Source of the DNA: Nocardioides panacisoli
Lineage (GTDB): Bacteria; Actinomycetota; Actinomycetes; Propionibacteriales; Nocardioidaceae
Reading direction: 5' to 3'
NCBI RefSeq assembly: GCF_019448235.1
Contig: NZ_CP080409.1
Location: 930,001-994,000 of the forward strand
DNA: 64,000 bases
The position numbers and the translations under genes were made by a program. Shown here one piece after another: positions 62,494-64,000 of this stretch. Numbering within the stretch: the stretch's first letter is position 1; every line of letters begins with the position of its first letter. Under the pieces are notes generated by a model. The model saw only the letters and a list, made by a program, of their open reading frames with translations, was not told the origin of the DNA and searched no databases.

Positions 62494-64000
<1,507 letters not shown>

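Overview
The window is very GC-rich, densely coded DNA from a high-GC Actinomycetota bacterium. Lineage markers are WhiA, RbpA, the actinobacterial VLRF1-type protein, the GuaB1-type IMPDH relative, SufR-led SUF genes and many leaderless start codons. Gene content and order suggest Nocardioidaceae (Nocardioides-like), but that placement is inferred from gene content, not from an alignment. No tRNA, rRNA, CRISPR array, insertion sequence or phage gene was seen.

Layout. 1-6026: 3' end of rapZ, yvcK, whiA, then gap-pgk-tpiA-secG and rbpA. 6027-7317: a DUF559/AbiEi-type nuclease-like gene bracketed by two inverted clusters of a 32-bp-period palindromic repeat. 7318-14716 (minus strand): the methionine/alanine transporter pair metS-metP, then tkt-tal-pgi-pgl, where pgi sits where many relatives carry zwf-opcA. 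14840-19365: ctaB, ctaA, an ABC-2 exporter and two small membrane proteins. 19396-26077: an eight-gene SUF iron-sulfur operon (sufR-B-D-ferredoxin-C-S-U-T) with a SufR-like operator and a strong terminator. The order from rapZ through the SUF genes resembles the mycobacterial rapZ-whiA-gap-pgk-tpi-tkt-ctaB-suf neighbourhood.

26099-36243: mostly single genes: a PfpI-like protein, an ASCH protein, an SRPBCC protein, an acVLRF1-type release factor relative, a phosphotransferase, a YpfJ-type metalloprotease divergent from an acidic low-complexity secreted protein, an ABC-F ATPase and a MacB/FtsX-type exporter. 36348-40434: the glycerol operon glpK-glpD-SDR. 40366-45265: SURF1, moaA, two small proteins, dodecin, fabG-fabI and a SixA-type phosphatase. 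45286-50525: serB, an unknown protein, an ABC ATPase, and NfeD-SPFH-TSUP membrane genes.

50532-57099: a hydrolase, a luciferase-like monooxygenase with its flavin reductase, an acyl-CoA dehydrogenase, a siroheme enzyme and an rRNA/tRNA methyltransferase. 57095-58278: a second DUF559 gene, again bracketed by inverted repeat clusters, but of a different sequence and a 21-22-bp period. 58285-64000: an esterase, a peptide deformylase, a fadE24-fadE23-like acyl-CoA dehydrogenase operon under a palindromic operator, galK and the start of guaB1.

The most unusual signal is the pair of nuclease loci. Both lie exactly between two genes whose 3' ends face each other. Both have repeat clusters whose sequence variants are ordered as mirror images (outer variant outside, inner variant inside). 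Both carry the same nine-base element at the same distance from the start codon. They look like two members of one undescribed family of nuclease-plus-palindrome elements, comparable in layout to RAYT/REP elements but with an unrelated protein. A second theme is transcription: at least eighteen genes have a TANNNT -10 hexamer 6-8 nt before the start codon, which predicts leaderless mRNAs.
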